From NCBI GenBank assembly GCA_963969495.1, contig OZ018328.1, positions 5,075,886 through 5,139,885 on the forward strand: a stretch of 64,000 nucleotides of DNA, written 5' to 3'. This document shows, piece after piece, positions 1-11,240 of this stretch. Each line of letters opens with the position of its first letter. The stretch's first letter is position 1. The notes below the pieces were generated by a model. The model did no database searches. It was not told the DNA's origin and saw only the letters and a program-made list of their open reading frames with translations. This DNA is from Ceratothoa steindachneri. Lineage: Eukaryota; Arthropoda; Malacostraca; Isopoda; Cymothoidae. A program made the position numbers and the translations under genes.

Positions 1-1454
1 TAGTATGGTTCTCAAAACGCTATCTAGGCTGATTTAATAACCGAAAATAAATCACATTGATAACCATACACTATACAACGTTTGAAGATAGCGAACCGGG
101 GAGCTTTTTTTGAAGTTAATTTTTATTTTCCGATACACGATGTAGAAGGTCAGGGGCAGTAGGTTATTTAAACTGTTTAGTTTGGCTAATTTTACAGATT
201 AATGGCTCCAAATCACGTTTTCTTCACTTTTTTCACTCTCAAACAAGGAAAACACCCCAGCTGCTTCAAGTAATTTCGACCTTGTGCTACAGTGCTAAGC
301 AAGTTAAAGGGCTCTACCACACATTTGTAGTAACACGATATTTTGGCTTCCGCTAATCATGGTCATTGATGTTAACAAAGCAGTGTATTGTGGTAATGAA
401 TAAGGCAAATTGAGTATTAGGTTGTAATGGATTACACTTCTTTTAATACATCTTGCAATCTGGCAACCCTCTTCGCCTCGTAGATTATTAGAATGCATTG
501 CCTGAGAATTTTGTAAATAGCTCTAATTTGACATCATTCAAAGAAAAGATAAACAGTTTTAGGTTCAAAGAACACATATGAGGTAACATTTTTGTAGATT
601 TATACCTATTGTAACCAATTTGTTATTAGTACTTCCATGCTTAAGGTTTTGTATTAAAGTCTCAATACAATGAGCGTACATGGCTGACAACGCAATCCCT
701 AGGGATGCAGATTATTTCATGGTAGTGAATTTCTTGGATGCTCTGACTGGGATGACCCCAATGGCTTTTCTCATCATTTATGTTATGTTGTTACCAGGGA
801 AAAACTCTCGTTCTCGTTACGTAAAGCAAGTCGCTGCATTTAATATACCAATAAAAATGCCATTGATTGATATCTACTCCGCTTAATAACGCCTAGTAGC
901 TTGACTATATCTGTAAAACGTGTTTGTTTTCTTATCTAAGTGTTTCTCTTATGGTCCATGAATGTTATTACTAAAATGTGTTCTATTTATTCTGAGTTGT
1001 CATTGGTTTGTACATGATGTTGTGGTTCATTTCCATAAAAAGTATGTGATTATTAAAATGCAGCTAAGTTTGTCTACTGCTATTTAAAGTAAGTTTGTTG
1101 TTTTACTGATTTATATACTACTTATCCCTAGTTTGTCTTTGAAAAGTTTATTTTTAACCCCACCTCGAGATTGTCTTTAATAAATCTGTTATCACTGACT
1201 AATTCATAAGGAATTGAGGCCAATAATACGTACGACGTTGTCGAGGCTTAGTTCATTCTAGGAAGCAATTTTAAAAAAAAAATATCAATGTTAAATGAGA
1301 TCAATTTCAAAACAATTACCCGTCAAGAAAATAAACTTTGATAAAGAGGGCAAAGTCGAAAAATGAATTATGTTTAAATGGAGAAACTAAAAGACGAAAC
1401 GCATTATTTTCATTTAAAACTATCTCCACGAATAAATATATATAATTCTAAAAT
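1..1454. other. AT-rich intergenic sequence, no gene seen
   Basis: Short open frames only, none with a recognisable domain. Around 515-580 a reading frame weakly resembles a LINE C-terminus. A stretch near 318-440 recurs near 7528-7640. Sequence shared with the intact lectin gene upstream region begins at about 1455. Confidence 0.5.
318..440 (+). repeat. Diverged dispersed repeat, copy 1
   Basis: About 120 bp aligns by eye with 7528-7640. Shared landmarks are 'gtaacacgat', 'gatcatggtca(t/a)tgatgtt' split by small changes, and 'ataggttgta(a/g)tgg'. Divergence is substantial, so this is an old repeat. No coding frame is conserved. Confidence 0.5.
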
Positions 1455-1595
1455 AAAACTTTAATATATTAATGGCCTTATCGACTGTTAGGCACGACTA
1501 AACCTTTCAAAATATCCTGCAACATTCCGATAAATATTAAAGAAGAGGCGCCCCCATGTCCCAGCAACGACTACAAATTGCGATGAAATGTTCCA

Positions 1596-1605
1596 TATAT
1601 AAAAA
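1596..1605 (+). promoter_or_regulatory. TATA-like box upstream of lectin pseudogene copy 1
   Basis: TATATAAAAA lies about 120 bp before the decayed start codon. The surrounding 200 bp matches the region upstream of the intact lectin gene at 27041-27290, where the equivalent is a weaker CATAAAAAA. The match shows that the duplicated segment carried its promoter region. Promoter function is inferred from spacing only. Confidence 0.4.
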
Positions 1606-2003
1606 GAGTTCAATAACATAACAGAATTCCCATAAAACAAGGATTTTATCTGTATTCTCAATCATTTAAGAGCTTTTAAGCAACAGGGTCACTTTCCTCT
1701 AGAGGCACATTGTTGAAGGTCGTGAATTTGGTGATTGCGATGGAAGTAGTTTCGAGTGTGACTTGTAGATAGGCAGGAGTCTCTTCAGTAGACGACTTCG
1801 CAACCTTCTTCAGTGAGATCGGTTTCTCTCCTTCGTGCGTCTCCAAATGTCTCGCTCTCTGTCATCAGTGAGATAAAAACTCCACTAAACCTCATTCTGG
1901 ACATGATCGCCAAATAGAAGGGGCATAAGAACCCACCTCGAAACTGCGCTGATCTACTCCACCGCAGGGACACCTAGTCCGGGGTTCGAACCGTGTACCC
2001 GTA

Positions 2004-3475
2004 TGTCGTGGTATTGCAAGGGCCGAGTTGGTATACGTATGCGTATAGGTTTGTTACGTACTTCAAAAACTCCTTGATTACGTTTTCTCTAAGAGTGCTA
2101 TATTATCATTATTTTAATCTATGAGAATTTCTAGTGCCATGCTCAGCGTTTCGAGAATTGAATAAAATATTTCTAAGAAAAATATATCCTTAATCACAAC
2201 ATGAAAAAAGTGAAATCTAAAAAAACAAACTATACAGCTATGAATTAAACAAGTTTAAGTGAGACTTACTAATTTAACCAAATGAATATCAAGTAATGGT
2301 TGACTCAAAGCTCACTTTAATATATGACGTTAATTGACCTACAAAAATAATGGAATTTCTTTACCTTTAAAACAACCACACGTGACTACGGCTAGAGACG
2401 GAACTTGGCCTTGAATTTTATGTAGACGAACGAATCTTTTTTGTGGTCAGACGCGTGGACTTGTTCACAGGCACCCTAGCTGTTTGGCTGGCGCGGGGCC
2501 AGGCTTGAAGCAACAGGTGATTTCGGTGCGGGCAACGGATAGCGTTAAGCACGTTGTCTTAGTAAGATGATTTCAACAACAAGGCCGTGAACGTATGCTT
2601 CTTCCAATCTTCTGGGTAATCTTGAAATGATTCGCACTGACAAGCAATGAACAAACAAGTGAATCCTTTGAAGAATGGGGAGTGTTTGAGGGAGTTCACT
2701 TTTGGGTATTCCTCAATGGCGAGGACTATCTCTGGGTTTTGTTGTAAACCGGGATAGGTGGTTTCTTTGACGAAAGGTGATTGAGCTTGTTTCTCAATAC
2801 AAGCTAAACTAAATTTCGGTGTGACCACCAGGAACTGGCTCAGCATGAGCTTCTTCTGAGTTCCTTTCATTGATTGCCGGGCACTCTCGCCGGACTTCGC
2901 CATGTCGATCTCTAACTCAATCTTCCTCGAGACAAGATGCTAATTTTCGGTGTGACCACCAGGAACTGGCTCAGGGTGATCTTCTTCTCTATCCCTTTCT
3001 TTGGGTTGCCGGGCACTCTCGCCGGACTTCATCGTCTCGATGACTAACTCTATCTTCCTCGTTCTTCTACAATTATCCGCCTATATACTTCACCACCCCA
3101 CTGGGGGTAGGGGAAGGAGGGGGGTGAGGTATTAGTAATTAAGACTCTCTCATCTAACGGCTCTTCTCCGAGCGTCTTTCACTTAGCCCTAAAAGCAGCT
3201 TCTGGCTTTTGGTCGCCACTCCTCTAATTTTGTCTATGACGTGAAATTGGATCCCAACTCTTAAGGGAAATATTGCCGGCTTAACCAATGTTATGCTCAC
3301 CGGCCCAGAAATCTGATGATTCGTGCATCTCGTGGTTGTGGGAAGCCTTTCGGGTGGTCCGCGAGGCAGGGGAGAGAGGAGGGGTTAAGTAAACGGGTTA
3401 CGCTGCCAAATGCCAGGACGTTGCGGTGACCGAACTAGGCCTCTGTTTTTAGGGTGGGATATCGATTTCCCTATA
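2004..3475. mobile_element. Solo LTR (1472 bp) inserted in lectin pseudogene
   Basis: The insert starts TGTCGTGGTAT and ends CCCTATA, a slightly decayed ACA end. It is flanked by the 5 bp duplication CCGTA at 1999-2003 and 3476-3480. The intact gene has the uninterrupted site (CCGTA then CTCGTGC, near 27605), which proves the boundaries. The outer start matches the LTR at 5507, and internal modules resemble the LTR at 24485. No internal retrotransposon region is present, so LTR-LTR recombination is the likely origin. A 114-codon open frame on the minus strand (2559-2903) is probably chance. Confidence 0.85.
2814..3060. repeat. Two tandem modules of about 131 bp inside the LTR
   Basis: The module starting TTTCGGTGTGACCACC at 2814 repeats at 2945 with a few differences and shares the 'CGCCGGACTTC' and 'TCTTCCTCG' landmarks. 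Similar modules with a TGTGxCCACC start and a GCTCGAG core occur three times in the LTR at 24485-26224. Confidence 0.75.
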
Positions 3476-4255
3476 CCGTACTCGTGCTGCTCAAACCGTC
3501 CCGTAGCGGTGTTCTGCGACCAGGCGACTGATGGAAGTGGCTGGACGGTTTCTCAACACCGCCAAGCTCTTCTTCAGAGGGAAGACTTTTTCCGCACCTG
3601 GGTCGAGTACCGACTCGGCTTCAGAATTCTAAACAGAGGCGAGTTCTGGCTCGGCCTCGACACCATCCATTCCCTCTCGAGTGACGTCCTCATGGAACTC
3701 CGGATTGACCTAGAAGACTTTGAGGGCATAAAGCGTTGGGCCTTATTCGAGCAACGCGGGTGATGCTCTCGTCACTAAGCATAATGGAACACAGTTATCC
3801 AAGAGAAATCAAGATAGCGACAGTTATGCCAACAATTGTGCCCAAGCCTACAAATGAGCTTGGTGGTACCGCTCATGCCACCATTCCAAGCTCAACGGTT
3901 TCCCTTATGAAGGCAATCACACTTCTAGTACCGATGGTATAAACTGGTATCAATTTCGTGGTCACAATTATTCCTTGAAACGAACATTCCTTAATATTCA
4001 CCCTAGATATTATACTGAGATTTAGTAGGTCTTAGAAAAGCACCAAATTGTTGTTTTGTAGAGCAAAAATCGCGTTTTAACTGTATATTTGGATCATTTC
4101 TTTATATAATTAAATTCCTATTTCCCCCCCAACCCCTCACACAAAAGAACCCCCTGCTTGGACAAAGTGAGTTTTCACAAACTCCATCATGTATGCTATG
4201 AACAAACTTAAGCCACACCGCGTATAGTTGGTCGCTAGATGGCATTCAACTTCAA

Positions 4256-5011
4256 GATTTTAACTTCTCGGTTTTCCGAAAGCCAACTCATGTTCCGTCT
4301 TACATCCATTTTTATTCGAATCATCCGAAAAAAATAAAAAAAACTGCTTTTATTTCTTTGTATTTGCGTTCCTTTAGAGTATGTGACCCAGAATTTATGA
4401 ATGAAGAGTTAGAATCAATCAAAATCATTAATGAAAAGTTAAATTATCCGTCTTATTTTCTAAAGGATTCCCTACGTAGAGCTAAGCAGTCCTTCTATGG
4501 AAATAAAATTGAACACGCATTTACGCGAAATGATATTTTAACGCTCCCTTTTAATAAACACTTGTCCCATGTTCTGAAATTATTAAAATATTTTAATGTT
4601 AATGTATTCTCTAATAATTCCACGTTAAACAACTTAGTAATTAAAAATTCTTCCCTTAATAAAATGGCCTGCATTTATAAAATTCCGTGCAAATCTTGTC
4701 TTGGTTTTTACATAGGCCAGACAACAAAAAGCTTAGATGTGAGAATTAAACAACATGAGTACTGTTGTCGAACTGGGCAAACTTCAAATGCACTGTTTAT
4801 TCATCAATCTACTTTAAACCATCAAATAGATTGGTCTAATGTGAAATCAATTATTTTTGTGCCCAATTTTATTGAAAGAAATTTAATGGAATCAGCCATG
4901 ATCAAATTCTCCAATAACATTAATTTCAATTTAGGTGAGGGTCTATTTAAATTAGATAATTGTATCACGAATAATATTTATTTGCACTATAAATTTAATT
5001 TGTTGAATTGA
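4256..5011 (+). CDS. Penelope-like RT C-terminus plus GIY-YIG endonuclease (partial)
   Basis: The frame is open from the insertion junction, so the protein is 5'-truncated and the true start is missing. It opens with the RT thumb-side motif 'VFRKPTHVPSYIHFYS' and runs about 250 codons to 5011. The GIY-YIG nuclease is visible: 'YKIPCKSC' (4679-4702), 'YIGQTT' (from 4709), the catalytic Arg in 'RIKQH' and the catalytic Glu in 'LMESAMI'. The CxxC plus His arrangement typical of Penelope-like endonucleases is present. In the family this nuclease nicks DNA for target-primed reverse transcription. The fragment has no stop or frameshift, yet lacks the RT catalytic core, so it cannot act alone. Confidence 0.88.
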   Translation, partial: DFNFSVFRKPTHVPSYIHFYSNHPKKIKKTAFISLYLRSFRVCDPEFMNEELESIKIINEKLNYPSYFLKDSLRRAKQSFYGNKIEHAFTRNDILTLPFNKHLSHVLKLLKYFNVNVFSNNSTLNNLVIKNSSLNKMACIYKIPCKSCLGFYIGQTTKSLDVRIKQHEYCCRTGQTSNALFIHQSTLNHQIDWSNVKSIIFVPNFIERNLMESAMIKFSNNINFNLGEGLFKLDNCITNNIYLHYKFNLLN

Positions 5012-5135
5012 TTTGTATATTTTAGTTCCGCGGGTGGGCTATTCATTTGTTCGTCAGGTGGTGTTTTTTTCCCTAAACGATTATCTTTGTTGGTTGGTAC
5101 GTTTGTAAGCTGTTTCTTTATTTCATTGTACTTCT

Positions 5136-5169
5136 GCCCCTGATGATGTAAACACGAAAGCACTTGGGC
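5136..5169 (+). ncRNA. Candidate hammerhead-ribozyme motif in Penelope-like 3' region
   Basis: The core strings CTGATGA (5140-5146) and GAAA (5156-5159) are present and correctly ordered, with nine bases between them as stem-loop II. GCCC (5136-5139) pairs with GGGC (5166-5169) as stem I. Stem III would be minimal (A-U, G-C over 5159-5164), with the scissile site after T5165. Hammerheads with very short stem III are known from Penelope-like elements. Stem II (TGTAAACAC) pairs poorly, which is the main weakness. Confidence 0.5.
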
Positions 5170-5238
5170 TAATGATGTGTATTATTTTCCTTTGGGATAT
5201 TTCAATCATCTTAGATCACGTGTTTTTTTGGTAATTAT

Positions 5239-5243
<5 letters not shown>

Positions 5244-5334
<91 letters not shown>

Positions 5335-5359
5335 TCGTATATATATATATATATATAAT
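5244..5359. repeat. (AT)n microsatellite
   Basis: About 115 bp of AT alternation with one short interruption (CTCG) near 5335. It directly follows the 3' end of the Penelope-like copy. Confidence 0.97.
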
Positions 5360-7006
5360 ATCAGTAGACTAGCTATCGAGTTTTCAATAATTGATTCTCC
5401 TCGCACTTTCAGCCTATTTTCTGAATAAAAGGTCTTATTCCTATCGCGGTTGCCGATCAGTATGAGATCTGCAAACGGTGAATAATATGTGATTTCAATA
5501 TGTGATTGTCGTGGTATAACATTACACGAGTTTAGACGGGCTGAGTAGCGAGAGAGTGCAACGAGGTCAGGTAAATTATGGACAATGGCAAAGCTCAAGG
5601 TTATTTAGAGAGGCATGTACAAAAATATAATTTTATTTACACAAAAATAATGAGAGAATTGATGGGTAAAATTACCTCAGAGAATTAACGGTCAAAATCA
5701 CATCAGTAAATGAAAGGGGGAATTGTAGTTATAAATCAGGCTATGAAGTTAAAACTTAAGATATTCCAGGAGGAGACTATTCAAATGGGAAGGGAGGATT
5801 AACTCAATTGGGTTACTGAAGGGGCGAGAGGGGTTGGCTTACGGAGGTCTTCTGCACGTGAGGTCAGGCCGCTCGGAACTTCTGAGCGGGTGGTTGGAGT
5901 GATGACGGTTCTCCAAAAACAAGGGATGGGGGGGGGGGGGGTAACTTCCGGTCCAGGGGAGTATATTTCAGCTACCCGAAATGAGGAGGGCTTCGACAGG
6001 AGTTGATGAGAGAAGTCAGGAAAATCACTCGTGGGCGATCGTTAAGTGGAATTACCTCCTGACTGGGGCTAATTCCAAATACACAAAATAGTCCAGCTGT
6101 CACTCTGCTTTGTTGCTAGCACTTGACTTGGAACCATGGGGAATCTCCTGGGGTCTGGGCGAGACTTCTCAACTCTGTGTCTCCTCATGGAAGTCGAACA
6201 CTATTTATGTCCGAGGCTCTCCCTGAGGGGGGTTAGCGGGAAACAGCTCTACTCTCGAATGGCCTCGAATCTTCTTGCAGAGGCTATTCTAGTCCGCGTA
6301 AAGGTGAATCGTGGTGGACACGGTTCGATGCTACCGCTTGTGGAAGGGGGGTTGGGCTTAAGCTTACCAATTTAGGCCTAACCGGGCCGTCTGCTCAAGA
6401 GATTCCACGTGGGGTTCCCTCACAGTGATCTACAAACCAAATGGTATACATAACCATGATATATACATTTATTGAGCACCGAACACACACAGAAACATTT
6501 ATTTGGAATCATTAAATTAAAGTCTGTAATTGAACGATAATTGTCATTCATAAAATCCAGATGAGTTTGGGAAGTTTATTGCGGTACACCTTTTTTTTTT
6601 AATTATAGTTTTAACGTCGAGCTAAGATCATTCAATACACTGTGTGAGTTCGATATTTAGGGTTTACATGTCTATTTCTTGGTCGTTGAAAGCTTTGTGG
6701 TGTAATATTGATAAAGATTTTAATATTGCGGCCATTCATCTGAGGGGATGACGTAGCACTCTTGCACTTCTGGCAAAATAATTGGTTCCAAAGTATCAAT
6801 GTTTATTCAACGATCATAAAAATAAAGACATTCTAAGCAGTTTTTAAGCCTGAAGACCGATTGACCGTCTATTCTTTGTCCATAATTTCTGTTGTTTCAA
6901 AATCTGCTTTACCATTACTGGATTCTTGTCTTCCATCGCTGTCCAAAAGTTCTCCTCTCGTATATTTTCTTCGTCGAGCCAAGTGAGCCTCATCTATTTA
7001 AACAGG
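5360..7006 (+). repeat. Unidentified long repeat, copy 1 (interrupted by a solo LTR)
   Basis: The outer parts 5360-5506 and 6425-7006 align with 31051-31965. The right part (about 580 bp) is roughly 95% identical by eye, with a few small indels. No reading frame is conserved over its length. It ends in both copies just after 'ATTTAAACAGGTT'. The class of repeat is unknown. It could be a non-coding part of a larger element or a segmental duplication. Confidence 0.75.
5507..6424. mobile_element. Solo LTR (918 bp) with perfect target duplication
   Basis: It starts TGTCGTGGTAT and ends TTCCCTCACA, flanked by GTGAT at 5502-5506 and 6425-6429. The paralogous site at 31369-31373 has a single GTGAT with no insert. 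The TG...CA ends and 5 bp duplication fit Ty3/Gypsy or BEL-type LTRs. No internal region or second LTR was seen. A G-run lies at 5930-5942. An open frame at 6136-6375 has no recognisable product. Confidence 0.9.
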
Positions 7007-7690
7007 TTGAAAGCCAAAATTGAAGGACACACTTCTTAGGTCCTATTTAGCCACTACAACAAAATACTTTATTTGCCCTATTTCTTTCTTCAAAACACTG
7101 CCTAGAAAACATAAATGACCATGATCTGAGCAGGTCAAAAAAACGTGTATCTCCAATTGTGGGTTGGTTAAGGACCTTTAGTGGCTTAGCAGATTATCGC
7201 GACGTCGAAATTAGTCGAAAAAACATTGTTTTCGTTGTCTCGGGGTGAAAAATGTCAAGAAAACGCTTATATGATCGCCCAACTGGATGTTAAGGATAGA
7301 TGGGTTGTTTGGTTCTGGGATTTCAGCTGTATAGATGGAGTATAAGGTCGGCCTGATACACCGACCTTACGGCAATCCTGCCTGTATGTAGCGTGAAGAT
7401 GGGCCTGTCCTTGTGACCTATACTGATGTAAGCTGACCTCTTAATGACATAGCCACAAAGAATTGTTTCAAGCTTTTGGCTTAAACCCAGTTGGATGATC
7501 TTATATTACATCTCCCTTAGCCATACTTTATAGAAGTAACACGATTTTATGGCCTTTATTGATCATGGTCAATGATGTTCACTAAGAATTGTTTTGAGGT
7601 AAGAAATACGACAAATAGGGTATAGGTTGTAGTGGCTTAATATGGGCTCAATTGCAGCTCTCTTTGAGAGAGATCAAAAGGTGGGAACAT
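7007..7690. other. Intergenic, no gene; diverged repeat at 7528-7640
   Basis: AT-rich sequence without a convincing frame. Bases 7528-7640 are the second copy of the diverged repeat seen at 318-440. Confidence 0.45.
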
Positions 7691-9640
7691 CAGAAATATG
7701 TCCCTGCATACAATGTTGACAAATCTCGGATTTTTCTTCGCTTATGCAATTTTCTCCGTGATAACGTTTATTGCCATCTTGTTGCTCTTTTCTTTCTGAA
7801 GCTGTATTGATGTTGGTTCGAAAGCGAATTCTCGTCCAAGTGCTCGACGAGTCTTCTGTTTAAAATCTTCTCGAAGAGTTCTCTCCCCCCCCCCCTTCAA
7901 TTCCAGAAGGGATATTGGTCGGTAACTCTACTTTCTCGTTGGGCTATGAAACTCATCTTAGCCGTTTTAGATGCGTCGGGAAAGTAGCCTACATTTAAGC
8001 AGGCATTGAAGATGTTGAGGATACCTTGCCGTACGCATCTTGGTGCGTTGACAAAGTTGAGCGTCGTCAAACCTATCTGGTCTGGTGCTCTTTATTTGAA
8101 GGAGTAGAGTGCGCTATCCAGTTCTTCGAGCGTCACTCTTTCTTCGTCTCCGTCTCCCCTGTTCACTTGGTGGTTTGGATGCGTCTTTTCGATGTTTGCA
8201 TTGAGCTCGTCTATTATTTGATTTGCAAAGTCATTGTCAATTTCTTCATTTTCTTCATTACTGATTCTGAATATCTGTTCCCGGTGCTTTCTGAGAATCT
8301 CCTCTATTTCACTCTCCTCTGATTTTATTTCCCTTTAGGCATCTTCTAGTTCCATTCTTTTATTCTGGAACATTTCTTTCATCTTCTGAGCTTCACCCAG
8401 AATTCCTTTGGAGTTGCTTCGCTATCTATTTCTTCGATAGATCCATTCCATTTTTCTTCTTCTTGTTCATTAATTAGTATTTTTTATTTCCACTTTAATT
8501 TCTTTCGTACGGTACATTGCCTCACGAGAAGTTCCTGTGGTGATGCTTTTTTATATATAATTCTTTCAGTTCACGATGTGAACCTTTCTTACGATCGGTC
8601 CATTTGTAAGCAGAAATTGTTCTCTACGCGGTTTTGGGAATAGACTCTCTGCCTGCCTCGATCAACAGGCCTCCAGGCTATTCAATTCCTCGTCTATTAC
8701 TTCGAGCATTGCTTCGTCAACATTCGCTGGAATGTAGTTTCTTAGCAATCACTCGCAATTATCGCAATTCACCTTGTTATAATTCTGTCTTGTGTGAGAT
8801 GGTCTTAATATAGGATTCACATTTATTTATAAGTTGATCCCTATATGGTCACTACAAGGAATCACTTTAGGAGTCATATAAGGGACGAGGAAGTTGTCAA
8901 AGCAAATGTCCGGCTTGGTGGCGCTTCTTTCCGTGATGAAGGTCGGAAAGTCGGGCCCAGTCTCTGGATCATGTTCCTGTCCAAGACAGAATCCAGGCAT
9001 CAGCCTATCTCATTCGCACGCGTGTACCCGGACTCGGACCATCGTACGTTCAGGTTCCCCATTAGTATTGTAGGCAACATTCGCCCTAATATACTCGTGA
9101 ATGTCTGGTTAGGCGAATAGTCACGCCTCTGGGGTTCGTATCCCATGGCAATGACCATTTTAGCCACGCTCATTTCCACCTCTATGGCAAGGTAGGATTC
9201 TTCTAAATTCCTGAGCTGTTTGAATTTTATTCCCTTCTTAACTGCAATGGCTGCTCCGTCGTCTCGTCCTTGAAAATGATTCAGTGTCAGCAGCTCTTCA
9301 TAGTTCCATATCTTGACCATTTCAGTATCCGTGTTAACTCCGTGTTTTTAAATTAGTATTATATCTGCATCCATGTGACTGGAAATGGTGACTTACTACA
9401 CTTTTTAGGTCGTCCATCCGTCGGTGTTGATGCTCAAGATTCTTAAGTTGTCTCTCTGCATTTTCAGATGTTAACTACCGTTTTTGTAATCTGGGGTCCC
9501 TGTTCGGGACTGCTTTATGAGCTGGAGATGGACGTTCTGTACTTTCTTTGGGGGTTTTTGTTTCTTGGTGGGGCTAGGGGTCTTGGATTTACTTCTTGAG
9601 ACCCTGTGCGACCAGGTGCGGCTTGATTATAATATCCCCA
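7690..9640 (-). pseudogene. Degenerate LINE: end of ORF1, endonuclease and start of RT
   Basis: Read on the minus strand the order is a basic ORF1-like tail (9640-9490), then an apurinic-type endonuclease domain. The longest clean piece is 9000-9320, with 'GAAIAVKKGIKF', 'MVIAMGYEP' and 'ILMGNLNVRW', where families have GDLN/GDFN. Beyond 9000 come fragments of the EN-RT linker and RT, down to about 7690, broken by many stops and frameshifts. This resembles Jockey/R1-group elements more than the LINE A/B copies further right, and may belong to the same lineage as the LINE C-terminus at 36900-37390. Exact ends are uncertain. Confidence 0.72.
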
Positions 9641-10228
9641 GCACTAATTAGTAAGTTTGTTTTGTCTTTGGATTCAAACCTAATGCTAGGCTTTCAAATT
9701 GTTAATACTACTAGCTGTTTTAGATAAGTTTTCGTTGTACTACTTGTTCCTGAGGCGCGATCACAGAGAGCGAGGTATGGGGGGACAGAGCCCCCCCTCA
9801 TAAGGACAGCCCATAGCGCGGCTCGATAATGTCTTCCAGTAACCAAAACGCATACACGAATAATCTATAAATAAATAGGAAGTACGTAAAATAAACAGTA
9901 CTAATGGTGTTTTTATGCATTTTACTCATCATTTACGGCTTCGTTTTCGCGCGGAAAGCAGTTTTATTTTAGATAGTATCACTGCATATAGAGTTGTACT
10001 TACATTGATGGTTTCCCATATTTAAATCACTTACAAGTGCCTTTGAATGGTTAAATGAGGGTTCTGCTAATAGAAGGCGCCACCCAATGCCAAATCCGAT
10101 GGCAGATTTGAATTCTCCAGGCTGAATAACCCTATGTCCCATGGTCATATGAGTCATTTCATATTAAGATGTAGCAAAATCACGAGATGCTGGTAACACG
10201 GTTGATTTAATATTATTTGACTACTACT
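9640..10228. other. Intergenic with a GC-rich hairpin
   Basis: No gene. Near 9778-9797 a G-run, a short 'ACAGAG' loop and a C-run form a hairpin like those in the MITEs at 15481 and 47645, so an old MITE may lie around 9730-9850. Confidence 0.4.
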
Positions 10229-11240
10229 ATTCGATAAGCTGGTACAATTGGGTATTACTGGTAACATCCTAACATGGATTAAGGATTTCCTTTCCGATCA
10301 GGAAATGAATGTGTGGCTCACACCAAAAGTATGACCCACCATGTTAGCAGTGGTGTACCGCAAGGATCGGTGTTGGGACCCGTGCACTTTTTACTGTACA
10401 TAAACTTTATAGCCAACGATATTTATATCTAGCACCAAGATATTTGCTGATGACCTTAAATTATATATTATTATTGAGATGGGGACTGTGGAGGATATAA
10501 GAAATGTTGTGTAAGGTTGTCAAAATTATATAAATACCTCGTTCAGGGTTTCTGAATCATGGGGACCAACTCTCAACCCAACTAAATGTGTGGCTCTTAA
10601 GATTCACTAGAAGTAACAGACAACGGACTGGTTTGGGACGGTACTTATACCACATTAACCATGTCCCCATCCCATTTAAGGACTAAGCGGCTGACCTGGG
10701 GATCTTGGTGGATAATAATAAGTTAAAACTCCACCAACGTATTGCAAATATTTTACTCAAGGCTAGTGAGGTGGCTCAAAGCATAATTAAGGCGACAGTT
10801 AATCGCGAAAGCACGTTTATGATCCCCTTATTTATTACTCACGTAAGTCCCATTTTAGAATGCGCTTCCTCATTGTGGAACTTGGGCTATATTGGAGATT
10901 TGAGGCAGCTGAATCTGTTCAGAGACGGTGGCCAAAAGAGATTTCAGGCATGAGAAATATGGAATACTCTCAGCGTCTATGAGCTCTGAATTTATTCAGT
11001 GTTGAAGGAGGTTGTTGAGGCATGACATTATTAAATACTGGCATATTTTTTTATGACAGCACTTCCGTGTTTAGGGAAGACTTGTTCCCTCGCCCATCCC
11101 TGGGTTCCAGAAGAGGCCACGAATACAAAATTGCCCATTTCCAGGTCACAGCTGGAGGTCAGAAAGAGATATTTTAGCTTAAGACACGTAGGACTGTGGA
11201 ACTCATTACCCTCATGTTGTAGCGGGCCGAAAATCTAAAC
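10229..11240 (+). pseudogene. LINE reverse transcriptase fragment, 5'-truncated
   Basis: The fragment begins within RT ('DKLVQLGI') and shows the motif B region 'SGVPQGSVLGP' (near 10352) and a catalytic 'IFADD' (near 10438), separated by frameshifts. It continues through the RT C-terminal part 'THVSPILECASSLWNLGYIGDL' in pieces (10705-10953) to a 'LRHVGLWNSLP' end (11053-11238). It is a Jockey/CR1-type non-LTR element, clearly dead. The 6.3 kb duplication starts inside it at 10545, so only 10545-11240 is repeated downstream. Confidence 0.75.

Larger units (their letters stand above)
1718..4025 (+). pseudogene. Fibrinogen-related (tachylectin-like) lectin pseudogene, copy 1, split by an LTR
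   Basis: This copy aligns with the intact gene at 27291-28211. The 5' part is 1718-2003 and the 3' part 3481-4025, separated by an LTR at 2004-3475. The ATG has become TTG. An in-frame TAG follows the signal-peptide region (near 1770). A short deletion between two direct CTGT copies shifts frame near 1858, and another TAG lies near 1915. In the 3' part about 58 bp is missing after the 'KRWA' region (3740-3745). Fibrinogen hallmarks remain readable, such as 'FWLGLDTIH' near 3650. The copy is dead; the damage is independent of the LTR, so decay need not have begun with that insertion. Confidence 0.92.
4250..5243 (+). mobile_element. Penelope-like element, 5'-truncated copy
   Basis: Lectin 3' flank sequence, shared with 38390-38530 on the other strand, stops near 4250. 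Penelope-like coding sequence follows at once, then a 3' untranslated part ending at the (AT)n tract from 5244. Only the end of the RT region and the endonuclease survive, the usual outcome of truncated target-primed insertion. Confidence 0.8.

Noticed and set aside
680..886. 68-codon plus-strand frame
   Set aside because: No domain, no homologous second copy, AT-rich surroundings; likely chance.
2559..2903. 114-codon minus-strand frame inside the LTR
   Set aside because: Lies across LTR repeat modules and has no match in the related LTRs as a frame.
5242..5598. 118-codon minus-strand frame
   Set aside because: Most of it is Ile-Tyr repeats from (AT)n read in frame; not a gene. The same applies to frames across 23840-24085.
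8026..8322. 98-codon plus-strand frame
   Set aside because: Antisense to a decayed LINE; hydrophobic composition comes from the complement of A-rich coding sequence.
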